Assembly (NCBI RefSeq): GCF_900005765.1
Contig: NC_041692.1
Location: forward strand, 2,294,001 to 2,358,000
Direction: 5' to 3'
DNA from: Plasmodium relictum
Lineage: Eukaryota; Apicomplexa; Aconoidasida; Haemosporida; Plasmodiidae
Length of the DNA: 64,000 nt
Positions 11,291-23,500 of the stretch are shown here, in pieces. Numbering within the stretch: the first letter of the stretch is position 1; each line of letters begins with the position of its first letter. A program made the translations under genes and the position numbers. The notes beneath the pieces were generated by a model. That model was not told the origin of the DNA and made no database searches. It saw nothing but the letters and a program-made list of their open reading frames with translations.

Positions 11291-14057
11291 ATGAACACTT
11301 TCCACTACTTAAAAGCTCTTTCAAAATGTAACAACTGTTATAAAAAAAATTACTATTTTAATCAATTAAGAAATGAAAGTGTTACAAAGAGAAATAAAAT
11401 TTTAAAGATAAAAAAAATATCAAGACTCTTAAAAAAAAATAATAGAATAAAAATTGATGAAGAAAAAGAAAAAATTAATTTACAATTAAGCAAAGAAAAT
11501 ATCACAAGTAAGAATCTATTAAAATATATTGAAAATGATAAAAAGTTGTTATTATATACAATGTGTAAAATTCACGAAAAAAATGAAATAAATAGGAAAT
11601 CTGCATTAAATGAGTTATCCTTTAACATAGCTGAAAAAATTTTTCATAAAGAAAACACCTTAAATATAAAAGAAAAATTAATTTATTTAAGTTGTATTAA
11701 TATTAAGAAATATGCTGAAAAAATTAACTTGATAAAAGATAAAAACATCAAACATATGAATGAAAAAAATATTTTCAATTATTTTTGTACCATTTTAAAA
11801 AACAGAAAAAATTATTTAGTTGATAAAGAAATAATTGATGATATATTATTTTTTTTTAAAAATAAAATAAATAAAACAAGTATAAATAATATTTCAATCT
11901 ACCTTTTTAATTTATCTTATTTAAATAGTAAAACTATAATTAAAACAAATATTTTATCCTATTTTGTTTTATATATGTTAAGATATATAAAAAATAAATT
12001 TAAAAAACGTATGTCATTAACTAACGCACTAAATTTTGTCGAATTACTAACTTCAATAATACACATATCAAAATTAAAAATAGAAAAAAATTTAGAAATA
12101 GAATATGATATAGAATTTATCAATAAAATAAAAATGCTAAATAAGAATGAATATGATATTGAGGTTTCTAATTTTTCAAACATGTGTAAAAGTTTACTTA
12201 GCGATAAGTGCGCCAATGTATTAAAAAAAGATTTATTATATAACGATAAAGAATTTTACCATTATTATAATATAAATGGATTTATTTTTAAAAAGGAAAA
12301 GAATGAATATGTAGATATGTATAAAGACGATGAAGGGAAGAAAAATAACATAAGTTTATTACATGATATAAATTCTGAAATAGTTTATTTAATATATTTT
12401 GTCAATAATTCGTTAGTTTCTTTATTTAAAAAGTGTCTAAATAACTTTAAAAAAAGTATTCTTCATAAAGTTTCCAATGATAATTTACAAAGCAAATTTT
12501 ATATCATAGGTAATTATATGTTTCAATGCTTACATTTTAATATTTTTTGCAAAACTTTATTTCAATATTTTCAAGAAATAATTATCTATATGAGTAAAAG
12601 TAAAAAAATGCTTTTTTTTAATTTATCTCCATCAGATATAGTTCATTTGATACATTTATTATCTGTACAGTACCATTTAATTAGAATTGATGAAATTGTA
12701 GAAAGTTGTATTTTAGAAAAATGTTTAAATGCATTATTTATTGATGATTGCAAAATTTTAAGTAAAAAGGATAAAGTTCTATTATATATAAGTGTTTCTA
12801 AACTTCTTTTTTTTTCTAAAAAAAATTATATTGAAAAATTAAATAATATTTTAACGAATGAATTCATAAATTGCACATATAGAGATTTATATAGTATAGT
12901 ATATTCATTAAATTGTTCTAAATATTACGATTTATCATTTATTGAATCATTATTAAGAAATATTTATAAATTAAAGCATAAATATTCTTCGAATCAACTT
13001 TTAACAATTATATCAATATTTTATTCATTTAATTTGAATTTATCAATATACAATTTACTAATATCATATTCGAACAAAAATGAGTAAGAAATATATATAT
13101 TTTATTTTATATTTTTAATTATTTTGATAATTATTATGTAGTTAATTCTTATTTCTATATGTTAATTATTTTGTTTGCTAATTTTTATTAGTTTTATTTT
13201 TGTGTAATAATTATTTTTTTCATTATATATATATATATATATATTTTTCTATTAATTGTTAGTATTGGAAGCTTTAAGAAGGACGAGAAAATTACAATAG
13301 ACAAGCTTAAAGATAATAAAGGTTTGAATTAATTCAAATATATATAATTTTTATTTTTTTTTTATAAATTTTTTTTTTTTTATATTTAATATTAATTTTA
13401 TTTTAATTCTTGAAGAAGCAAAAAAATTAGAAGAGGATTTAGAAAATAAAGAAAGAATCTTAAAAGAGTTATCTTCACATATTAAAGAAGTAAATAATTA
13501 ATTATAATTTCAAGTTTACACATTTTTTTTTTATCTCTCTTTCTATATATATATATTAATAATACTTTTCTTTTCCGTAGAACTCTAATGATAGTTTTGT
13601 TTTTAATGAATCAGGTATTTTTTTGGATAAATTTTGATATTTGTCATTTTAAATCATCATATTTTATAATTATTTCTTTATTGTATATGTTTGTATTTAA
13701 TATATTTTTTTATAATTTATTATTTTATTTTACTTTTTCTTTAATTTATTTGCGCAGATTTATTAGAATTTGATTCTCAAAATAACTCTAAAAGTAATAT
13801 ATCTGAAGAAAGGTAAAATTGATATATATATATTACCATATACTACTTTGTATTTTTTTATATACTTACAATAATTTAATTGATATATATATACTTATTT
13901 ATTTTGTGTTTATTATTAAAAAAAAAATTTTTTTCTTACATTTTATGTATTTTCTTTCTTTCTTTTTTTTTTTTTTTTCATTAGTATTTTAATGGATGAT
14001 GAGGAAATAAAAAAGTATATAAAAAAAAAGAGAAAAAATCAAAATAGAAAATGGTAA
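11291..14057 (+). CDS. Conserved helical-repeat protein, possibly organellar RNA-binding (HPR/OPR-like)
   Basis: Proposed six-exon gene: 11291-13083, 13263-13321, 13416-13489, 13581-13614, 13758-13812, 13985-14057; 2088 nt, 695 residues, all phases compatible. Exon 1 alone would stop at 13085-13087 (598 residues), but a strong donor GTAAGAAA begins at 13084 and the five following open segments join in frame, so I favour splicing. The protein starts with a basic stretch and is then predicted all-helical. Leu-rich units such as SDIVHLIHLLSVQYHLIRID and RDLYSIVYSLNC-KYYDLSFIESLL resemble the helical repeats of apicomplexan HPR/OPR/FASTK-like organelle proteins; no RAP domain is visible. The spliced tail is acidic then basic, ending KKKRKNQNRKW. 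Exon 3 has a tandem acceptor (AAGAAG), which could give two isoforms. Function unknown. Confidence 0.6.
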
Positions 14058-15169
14058 ATGTTTTTCTCATTTATTATGTAGTCTAAAATAAGGTCAGTGG
14101 ATTCACAAAAATCTATATCATATAAAAAAATTTCAAAAGAAATGCTGATCTTTACTGTATTCTTTATATTTTTTTTATATAACTTTGTAATATTTTTATT
14201 TTTTTTTAATGTTTTATCATAGTATCCTTTTCCACTACCTATTCTACAACCATAATTATTGTATGCAATTAATGGAATAATAAAAATAGTTTCATTTTCT
14301 TTGTATGTAAAATGAAATAATTTATTTGTTATTATATTTAAATTATTTAAATTAAAACAAAATTTCTTGATGGAATTTAAATATATATATAAAAAAGGAA
14401 CAAATATATTAAAATCGTGCTTTATTAATAAATTATCTATTATATCAAATGGAAAAAATATTAAATCACCACTTTTTGTTGTTATGGGTACATATAAATC
14501 AAAATAAAAATAATCATATAATTTTTCAATAATAAATAATATGTCAACTTCCTTTTTTGTAGGTATATATAAGCATATATTAAAATTAGACTTTTTATTG
14601 TTAAGATGTGTTTTTAATTTATTACAATAAGTAAAAAAATTTAAGTTCTCAATATCTGTTATGTTTATATCATTTATTCCACTTTTTTTTAAAAAAGCAA
14701 TAACTTCATTCAATGAAATTTTTTTATAATTATATTCATATGTATATATTTTGGTAAAATCAAATTTTTTTTCTTTTTTTCTTTCTAAATTTAATGAACT
14801 AAACAAAATATACAAGTTCCTTATTAATAGGGTATATAAATAATCCATATATAATATGTTTTTTTTTTTTGAGAAAGTCTTATTTTCAAATATTTCAATT
14901 TTCTCACAATTAAAATTTAAATTTTCTTTATTTTTGTCTAAATTATTTTCTATTGCATGTATGATATTAACACAAGTATTATTTTGCATAATTAATGAAT
15001 TCCTTAAAATAATTTCTCTAATTTTTTTAGCATTCTTTCTAATAATTTCTTTTAATTCTTTATAATTTTTATATTCATAATTTTTAAAATAATCTTTTAA
15101 GTCTATATTTATAATGGATTTTATATAATTATTGTCTAAATTTATTTTATCGTATGATTCTAAATTCAT
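14039..15169 (-). CDS. 5-formyltetrahydrofolate cyclo-ligase (MTHFS)
   Basis: 376 residues counting from the ATG at 15169. The C-terminal signature GCRIGSGKGYYDKTL is the nucleotide/folate-binding motif of 5-formyl-THF cyclo-ligases, which use ATP to turn 5-formyl-THF into 5,10-methenyl-THF in one-carbon metabolism. The segment VPITTKSGDLIFFPF and the basic N-terminal helix also suit the family. The usual length is about 200, so there are parasite-specific Asn/Lys/Ile-rich insertions. The open frame extends 23 codons further to 15238, but that stretch is MCMYMR plus poly-Phe, the translation of a poly(T) tract followed by CTTTTAG, which looks like a 3' splice site. I therefore prefer the inner start, with a possible intron in the leader. 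The stop lies inside the last exon of the convergent gene on the plus strand. Confidence 0.85.
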   Translation of the reverse strand: MNLESYDKINLDNNYIKSIINIDLKDYFKNYEYKNYKELKEIIRKNAKKIREIILRNSLIMQNNTCVNIIHAIENNLDKNKENLNFNCEKIEIFENKTFSKKKNILYMDYLYTLLIRNLYILFSSLNLERKKEKKFDFTKIYTYEYNYKKISLNEVIAFLKKSGINDINITDIENLNFFTYCNKLKTHLNNKKSNFNICLYIPTKKEVDILFIIEKLYDYFYFDLYVPITTKSGDLIFFPFDIIDNLLIKHDFNIFVPFLYIYLNSIKKFCFNLNNLNIITNKLFHFTYKENETIFIIPLIAYNNYGCRIGSGKGYYDKTLKKNKNITKLYKKNIKNTVKISISFEIFLYDIDFCESTDLILDYIINEKNIYHFLF

Positions 15170-16683
15170 ATTAATTCCTAAAAGTAAAAAAAAAAAAGAA
15201 AAAAAAAAAAAAAAAAAAAAGCGCATGTACATACACAAATTATGTGCAATTATTATTATAAAGAAAAATAAGTATACAAATTTAAGGAAATGAAAAAAAA
15301 AAAAAAACTAAGTATTAAAGCAAAAATAGGAAAATATTAATTAATTAAAATAAATTAATAAATTGATAGAAAAAAATTGTCTTCTAATTTTCAAGAGAAG
15401 CTTAAGATTAATTCATATAAGTTTATATGTGTATACTTTACCTTACATAAAAATTTATAAAAATTTAAATGTATAAAAGTTATTTTATTTTATTTTTAAA
15501 ATATAAAAAAATTTAAAATAATTTAAAATTCATATAAAAAAAAATTCATATTTTAGTTTTTAAATAATGTCTATATCAACTGATAAGTCTAAATATATAA
15601 AAAAGAAAGAGACCTAAAAATTGGTCGTTCTGAAAAAAAAAAATTCTTGATATATTTAAAATAATTTTTTATGAATTTATTTAATGTTTTTTTATATAAA
15701 TAAGCATAAAGTCTTTGTATACATATATATATATAAAATTAAGTTTTTTTTTTTTTTTTTTTGAGTGTTTAATATATACATAAAAATTTTTTTTAATATA
15801 TATGAATAATCTTTTTTTAGGGAATTCTTTAATCAATGTATAATTTTTTTTTTATTTTTTTTTTATAATAGAAGTTTTTTAGAAAAAAAAAATAAGATGT
15901 ATAGAATTAAATTAAATAGATAAGACCATGCATCAAATTTTATTATATACTAACATAAAATACATATATATATTTATATACACATATATATAAATATAAA
16001 ACTTGAAAATGTTATAATTAATGAGGAAATTTTTTTAAGAAAGTATAATTACTTATTCATTAGAAAAACTTGTTTTCTCAAAAACTTATAAGTGTGCAAA
16101 AAGAAAAAAAAAAAAAGAAAAAAAAAGGAAAAAGGTAAAAAAAAAAAAGTAAAAAGAAAAGAAAAAAAAACTTAAATTATAAAAACATAAGGAAAAAATA
16201 TATATTTTTTTTATATTAATGTCCAGTTTAACAGAAATTATTATTATGTATATATACATTTAATTCTGAACAACAAACATCAAAAATTATCATAACACTC
16301 TAAAAATCAAATGAATAAAAACATATAGAGAAATATAGGAAAAAATTAAATATATATATATATATATATATTTGCATTTTTTTTTTATTATTTATAAAGT
16401 ATCTTTAAAGTATGAAAATATATTATTCATTGTTTTTTTTTTTTATGTTAATTTTAAATGTATTATAATCAAATATTTCTATATATATGTATATATTTGG
16501 ATATAATTAAAAGATACAAAGTATGTGTTGCTTATTTAATTATAAAAATTATATATATATCATGCAAATCTTAGATTTTTCAATATTATATAATTCTACA
16601 AAATAAATATGCTCTTGCATTTTTTACTAAATATTATTTGATGTAAAGTAAAAGCAAACATTTTTAAACTTTTATAAAATAAC
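15170..16683. other. Divergent intergenic spacer
   Basis: About 1.5 kb between MTHFS (-) and kinesin-13 (+). It has dense homopolymer runs (for example 15192-15219 and 16103-16170) and short TA microsatellites (15960-15995, 16350-16371). Nothing with coding character. Presumed promoter region for both genes. Confidence 0.45.
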
Positions 16684-19600
16684 ATGCTTAAAAAAACAAT
16701 GCAACAGAAAAGACAATCTATTATTAAAAATAAAGTAATACTTAAAAAAAAATAAATAAAAAATATAAAGATATAAATATAAAAACGTAAATATAAAAAA
16801 AAAAAAATTAATAAGGACATATAATAATTAATAAATGTATATATAAAAACTTAAAAATAAAAGTAGGTATATATATTAATAAACTAAATTTTTATTTTAT
16901 ATTTAGAGTGAAGCTTATCCTCAGAAAAGTGTAAATTTGGGAAATAAATTGAAAAATAGAACCAAAAATGTAAATAGTAAAATAAAAGTTGTTGTAAGAA
17001 AAAGGCCAATAAGTGAATTAGAAAAAAAAAAAAAAGACAATGATATAATTACTGTTAAAGATAATTGTACTATATATATAGATGAACCTCGATATAAGGT
17101 TGATATGACTAAATATATTGAAAGACATGAATTTATTGTAGATAAAGTATTTAATGAAGATGTTGATAATTATACAGTTTATTTAAATACTATTAAACCA
17201 TTATTAGTTGATATTTTTGAAAATAATTGTGTATGCTCATGTTTCGCATATGGCCAAACAGGAAGTGGAAAAACTTACACAATGCTTGGATCTCAACCAT
17301 ATGGGCAAAGCGATACACCAGGGATATTTCAGTATGCAGCAGATGATATATTTAATTTTTTAAAAATATATGACACTGATAATAATAAAGGTATATTTAT
17401 ATCATTCTATGAAATATACTGCGGTAAGTTATATGATTTATTACAAAAAAGAAAAATGGTTGCAGCATTGGAAAATGGAAAAAAAGAAGTTGTTGTCAAA
17501 GATTTGAAAGTTTTAAGAGTACTAACAAAAGAAGAATTAATTTTAAAAATGATAGATGGAGTTTTATTAAGAAAAATAGGAGTAAATTCTCAAAATGATG
17601 AATCATCAAGATCCCATGCAATATTAAATATTGATTTAAAGGATTTAAATAAAAACATTTCATTAGGAAAAATTGCTTTTATAGATCTAGCAGGAAGTGA
17701 AAGAGGAGCAGATACAGTTTCACAAAATAAACAAACACAAACTGACGGTGCTAATATAAATAGATCTTTATTAGCATTAAAGGAATGTATAAGGGCAATG
17801 GATTCAGATAAGAATCATATTCCTTTTAGAGATTCTGAATTAACAAAAGTTTTACGAGATATTTTTGTAGGAAAGTCTAAAAGTATTATGATTGCTAATA
17901 TATCACCGACTATTAGTTGTTGTGAACAAACTTTGAATACTCTACGCTATTCATCAAGAGTAAAAAACTTTAAAAACAAAACTAGTACGAATGAAGATGA
18001 GGATGGTAATAATGAAAAAATAAGCATATTAGATTCTAAGAATACTGAATATAATAATGCAAATATAGAAAATATCCCAATTAAATCAAGCAACTATATG
18101 CAAAATAATAAAATTAGTATTAAATTAAATGACATAAAGGCGAAAAATAGCACTTTAAAATCTAAAAATATTGATAAAAATAAAGATATCTCTATTCATG
18201 GAAAGTTTAATTCCATCAATGATTTTGATAAAATAAAAAAAAAAAAAAAAAAAAGCCTTTTAAATTATGACAATAATTTATATTACGATAATGCAGCAAA
18301 AAAACATAATATTGCACAGCAAAATTATACTTTTACAGATACGTCTGATTTTTCTTCAATTGATGAAATGAATTGTAACCTAAATAATAATGAGAAAAAT
18401 ATCTTTTTAAATAATAAAAATGGTAAATCAGGTAAAATAAAAAGTAGAAGTAGTTGTGACACCACTAATAGCAAAATGAAAAATGACATATTATTCAGAC
18501 ATAGTGCAGGGAATGTGTTACCTAATTTTAAATATGAACAAGAACAAATAAAAGATAAGATATTTTTAAAAAGCAATAATTTAGATAAAGCAAAAGATAA
18601 ATTAAATAATATGAATAATTTTTATAATGTGATCACTGACAAAACGACAGCTAATAAAAATAATACTAGTGCACAATCCATCATTCAAAAAAGAAATATA
18701 AATGAAAAAGAAAATAACAAGAATAGTGATAATATATTTTTTGATGCCATTTCTTATAATAGAGATAATAGCAATCAGTTGAATCCTTATAATAATCAAA
18801 ACCTTTTCAGCACAAATAATAATTCTTTGAATAATCCTTATATAAATAATAATGATACTTATATGAGTAGTGCAATGAATTATGATTATACCTTACTAGA
18901 TAAAAATTCATATGTGGATATAAAAAACAGATCAGAACAGACAATTAATATTTTTAATAATAATGAGGGAAATAATAATAATAATTTTGAAAAAAACAGT
19001 AATGAGTTTAATAATAATTTATCAAGCATTAATGCTATAATTTCTGAATCTTCTGCATATAATAATGATTTTTATGACTTAAACTACCATTCTAATAATA
19101 ATAATATAATAAATAATAATACATGTATAAATAATAATAATATCTTAAATGATTATTTAAATTTGGATCAGAATTATAGTTCTAACACTGTATTTAATTC
19201 TAATGCAAGTAAACATATTGATAAAGAAAAAAAAAAAATTGTGAATAACGAAGAAATGGATAAAAATAATGATGAAAACACAAATAAAATAAGTAATTTT
19301 TCAAACAGTGAATATCTAAATCAATTTCAGAATAATATTAATAATATGTTAAATAATTGTTTAAATTCTTTAAATATTACAAACTTATACGAAGATACAC
19401 AAAATATATTAAATAACATTTTGCTATCAAAATACAAAACAGACAAAGATTCTGTTATAAAAAAATATATTAACGAAGACATTAATAACATGAGTTTAGA
19501 AGAGTTAGATAAGTATGCGCAATTAATTTATGAAAAAAGAAAAATTATATTAAATAAACTTCTTTTTTTATTTAAGAAAAATGTAGATATTCAGACAAAC

Positions 19601-19948
19601 AACGAAACAAGTGATTTAAAAAAAGATTTGGTTATGTGCCACATATGTAGTAATAATCCAGATGATCAATTTCACTATTATGCATATAGTAGATTAGAAA
19701 AGGATATTATTAATTTGATAATGCTAAGACAGTTTTGGTGCGAAAGTGAAAATTTAAGATTATTACATCAATACCTAACAATAGAATATCAAAATAGATC
19801 AGCCAATTCTATTTTATTTAATGTTCCTAATAATAATGAAAATAGTTCTTCATTAAATAAAAAATATGTAGAAGATATAAAAAATAGTCAGGATATTAAT
19901 TTTAATAAAAATGAAAATAATAATAGTACTAATACTAAAATGAATTAA
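16684..19948 (+). CDS. Kinesin-13 (microtubule-depolymerising kinesin)
   Basis: Two exons proposed: 16684-16734 and 16907-19948, giving about 1030 residues. The long frame has no ATG before the motor (its upstream end is TTG). An acceptor ATTTAG ends at 16906, and an upstream ATG exon (MLKKTMQQKRQ...) joins in phase 0; a second in-frame ATG lies at 16699. The motor domain spans about residues 45-375: KVD motif at 81-83 (the loop-2 signature of kinesin-13), P-loop GQTGSGKT at 133-140, switch I DESSRSHA, switch II DLAGSERG and FRDSELTKVLRDIFVG. Kinesin-13s depolymerise microtubule ends and shape spindles. After the motor come about 500 Asn/Lys/Asp-rich residues and a more conserved helical C-terminus (about 880-980). 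From memory, Plasmodium kinesin-13 sits at this locus. Exon 1 is the least certain part. Confidence 0.9.
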
Positions 19949-20590
19949 TAAATCATGATATTTTAATAAAATATAAAAATTTTAATTACAATAATAACAA
20001 AAAAATGTAAAAAAAAAAAAAAAAGTATAATATGGAAACAACATATTATAATAATTATTAATTATATTTTTACTTTTTTTTTTTTTTATAATTATTAAGA
20101 AAAAAAAAAAATTTACACATTGCTTAAAATGCATAGAATCTCATATTAACAAGATATATCCAGAGAATTTCTAAAGAAAAACACTGAATATTCAGAATAA
20201 TATTTTCGTAAGTATATAATTTTTTTTTTTTTGTTTTAAACTATTTAAAAAAAGGAATAAATATTGGAAAATTGTTTCATTTTTCTTATTATTTATTTAT
20301 TCTTTTTATATGTATTATTTCTTAAAGCTAATTTTGGTATACTCTAATTAAAATTATAGATAATAAGAAAAATTTATATTCTTAAAGAGTTATGTATAAA
20401 AAAAATTATTAAAGATAATACTTAAAATTGTAAAATAAAAATAGAAAAAAAAAAAATAAAATAAAATATATTAAAATTATTATTATTTTTTTAAAAAAAA
20501 AATAAATAATAAATTAAATGATAATAAAACTATTAAAAAAAAAAAAATAAATAAAATAGGCAACCTAAATTTATAAAAATAAATGAAGGG
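19949..20590. other. Convergent 3' intergenic spacer
   Basis: About 640 bp between the stop codons of kinesin-13 (+) and the large helical-repeat gene (-). AT-rich with poly(A)/poly(T) runs near 20008-20023, 20073-20112 and 20440-20560. It presumably contains two 3' untranslated regions; nothing else seen. Confidence 0.45.
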
Positions 20591-23500
20591 CTATATAAGA
20601 ACTATATCAACATAATATGGGAAGTGTGACAATTCTTTTATGATTCTCCTATTTAAATTTAATGATGTTATTATATCATAAACTTGATTATGTAAATTAG
20701 AAGTTGAATATATAGGTTTTTCTATAAATGGAAAAATCGCTACAAAATTAATATTCAAATAATTTTTCTCATTTATCAAATTAATATACCTATGACTGTT
20801 ATTATTTATAAACTTATAACTAAAAATATCGAATAAATTTAAAGAATTATTTAAATTTATATAATTTAAATTCTTTTTTTCCTTTTTTTTTGTTAAATTA
20901 TAATTATTATTCAAATGCTTATTAATAAAATAATTACTATTTGTATCATTATTATTAACTACGCATGTATCATTTGAATATTTATTAAATGATACTATTT
21001 TTTTATATTTCCTTAAAAATTTATTATACAATAAATTACTATAAAGATTTCTAATATATTTATTGAAAGATATATTTTTTTTTTTATAATATGATTTATT
21101 TAAAATACTAAAATTCTTAACTCGATTTTTCTTTTTAAATATAAAAATAAAATTATAAATTTTTTTAAAAGTATATTTAAAAAGGGTAATATCTGATGAT
21201 TTAATAAGCTTTTTTTTCGATATGTTTTTTTGTAATTCTTGTATAATATATCTATATTTCTTGAATAAGTCTCTTATGTTTTGTGTACAATAATTGCAGT
21301 GCATAAATAGTACTAAGATAGATATTAATTTTAACTGTGTCTTACTTTCCATATTTAAATTATTTATATTAGATAAATTTATTTGTTGAAAAAAATAATT
21401 CAAATAATTTTTACTTAAAAATTTGTATATCATATTATAATAGCAAATATAAAATGTAATATTTATCAATGATTGCAATGACTTTATGTTTTTATAATTA
21501 TTGAAAATAATTTTATTAAATGCTTCATTATAATAGTCTAATTTTAATAGTGAAATGGCAATATTACTTAAACTTTGATCATTAATATGTTTTTCTATAT
21601 CTTTTTGAAGTATTAATTTATTTAAAAGAAATTTAATCAATTCTATATCTCTTATTTTAAATGATGCAAATGAGTGTATAAGATTTGCTAAATGAATTAT
21701 ATCCAAATCAAATATATTTTTTTTAATTAAATAAGAAATATTAAAAATTAGATCATACCTTAAAATTTTTAAATTTTGAATAGCTCCCAAAGAATTAGAT
21801 ACAATTTGAGAGAAAAAAAAATTTTCATTAAGCTTTTTTATTATCATATAATCGTCATTAATACTTATATTTAGTATAATATCGCCTATATATGCATTAA
21901 TGAGGTCACATAAGAAGAAGTTAAGAATGTAGTTACAAATATATAAACGATTAATATTTATATCATTATAAGTGTATAAGTTAATATATAAGTACTTACT
22001 TATTTTTTTAAAATAATCTATATTATAATCTATATATTTATCGTATATAACTTTATTTACAAAATTGTATATATATATTTTGTTAAATTGTCTACTAAAT
22101 TCATTTAAGTTAAAAGTTACAATTATATGATTAATTATCTTATATATAGAATTTAAAGAATTAACAATATATTTTATATTATTATTAATATTACCTAAAT
22201 CGTAAATATTGTGATATTTATCATTTTCATATTTAAAAGAATTATTCTCATATTTAAATGCCTTTTCATTTATTTGAGTTCTTTTTAATATATTAATCAA
22301 CGTAAAATAATTTATACTTCTATTTACTGCTATATTAAGAATATTATTTTCATTAAAATTATTTTCTAAATTTGAATGAAAATATTTTTCATCCAAAATA
22401 TTTTCCTTATTTATGTTTTTCTTGTCTTTTTCTGTTAAGTTGCCATTATAATTAAAAATATTATTTACTTCAAATTTATCATATTCTATAATAGCATCAT
22501 CTTTTTTTTTAATAAATAATTTTTCTATAATCATAAAATAATTCTCAAATAAAATTAATAAAGCTTTTATTACCTTCTTGTATTCACTTTTATCATAATT
22601 AAACTGAATAAAAAATTTAGAAAAATTATTTAAAAAAGAGGAATATATTTGTATATTAATATGATTATTATTATCATTTTGAATTAAAAGATAATTTTTG
22701 TGATTTATATAATCAAATAATATAGTTTTAAGAAAATTATTTTTTATATCTAATTTTAAATAAGAAGAGTAAAATAATATGAAATCTAGAATTTTAAATG
22801 ATTTATAATTATTTTCTAAGTAATTTAAAAAATATAAAGAAAATTTGCTATATATCATATATTTAATTTTTATTAATTTATCTTTGTGTCTATTATTTTC
22901 AACACTATTTAAATAAATATAATAATTTGTTAAAGAATGAAAAAATACAATTAACGATTTTTGGTTATATTTTATATTATTGTAAACTTGATTTTTTTCT
23001 GTATTATTTGTATATATTATAGTATCTAAGTAATTTTCCAATTTATTAATTAAAATATATAAAAATAAATGATTATAATAGTTTTGCTTTGTATGGATGT
23101 GAAAAATGTAAACTAAATCAATTAAATTCATTTTATGTAATATTTTTTCGCTTATCCGATCTAGAAAAAATAAAAATTCATTTGTTCTTTTTATATTATC
23201 TCTAAAATGTTCATAAAATGTATATATTTGTAATAATAAGCTTTTTTCAAAAAGTTTATTATCAAACATATACATATAATTAATTTGAGTATCTATATTA
23301 CTATCTAATTCATCTAAATATATATGTTTTATGTTCTTATTATTTATGTTACTATATATCACTATCTTATAATCATTCTTAAATAAATTACAAAAACTTT
23401 CTAATTTAAAATATTTTATATCATTATTTTTTTTTATACTACCATTATCAAATATATGTGTATCAATAATGTAATTACTTTCAATATTTGTTTTTACTAT

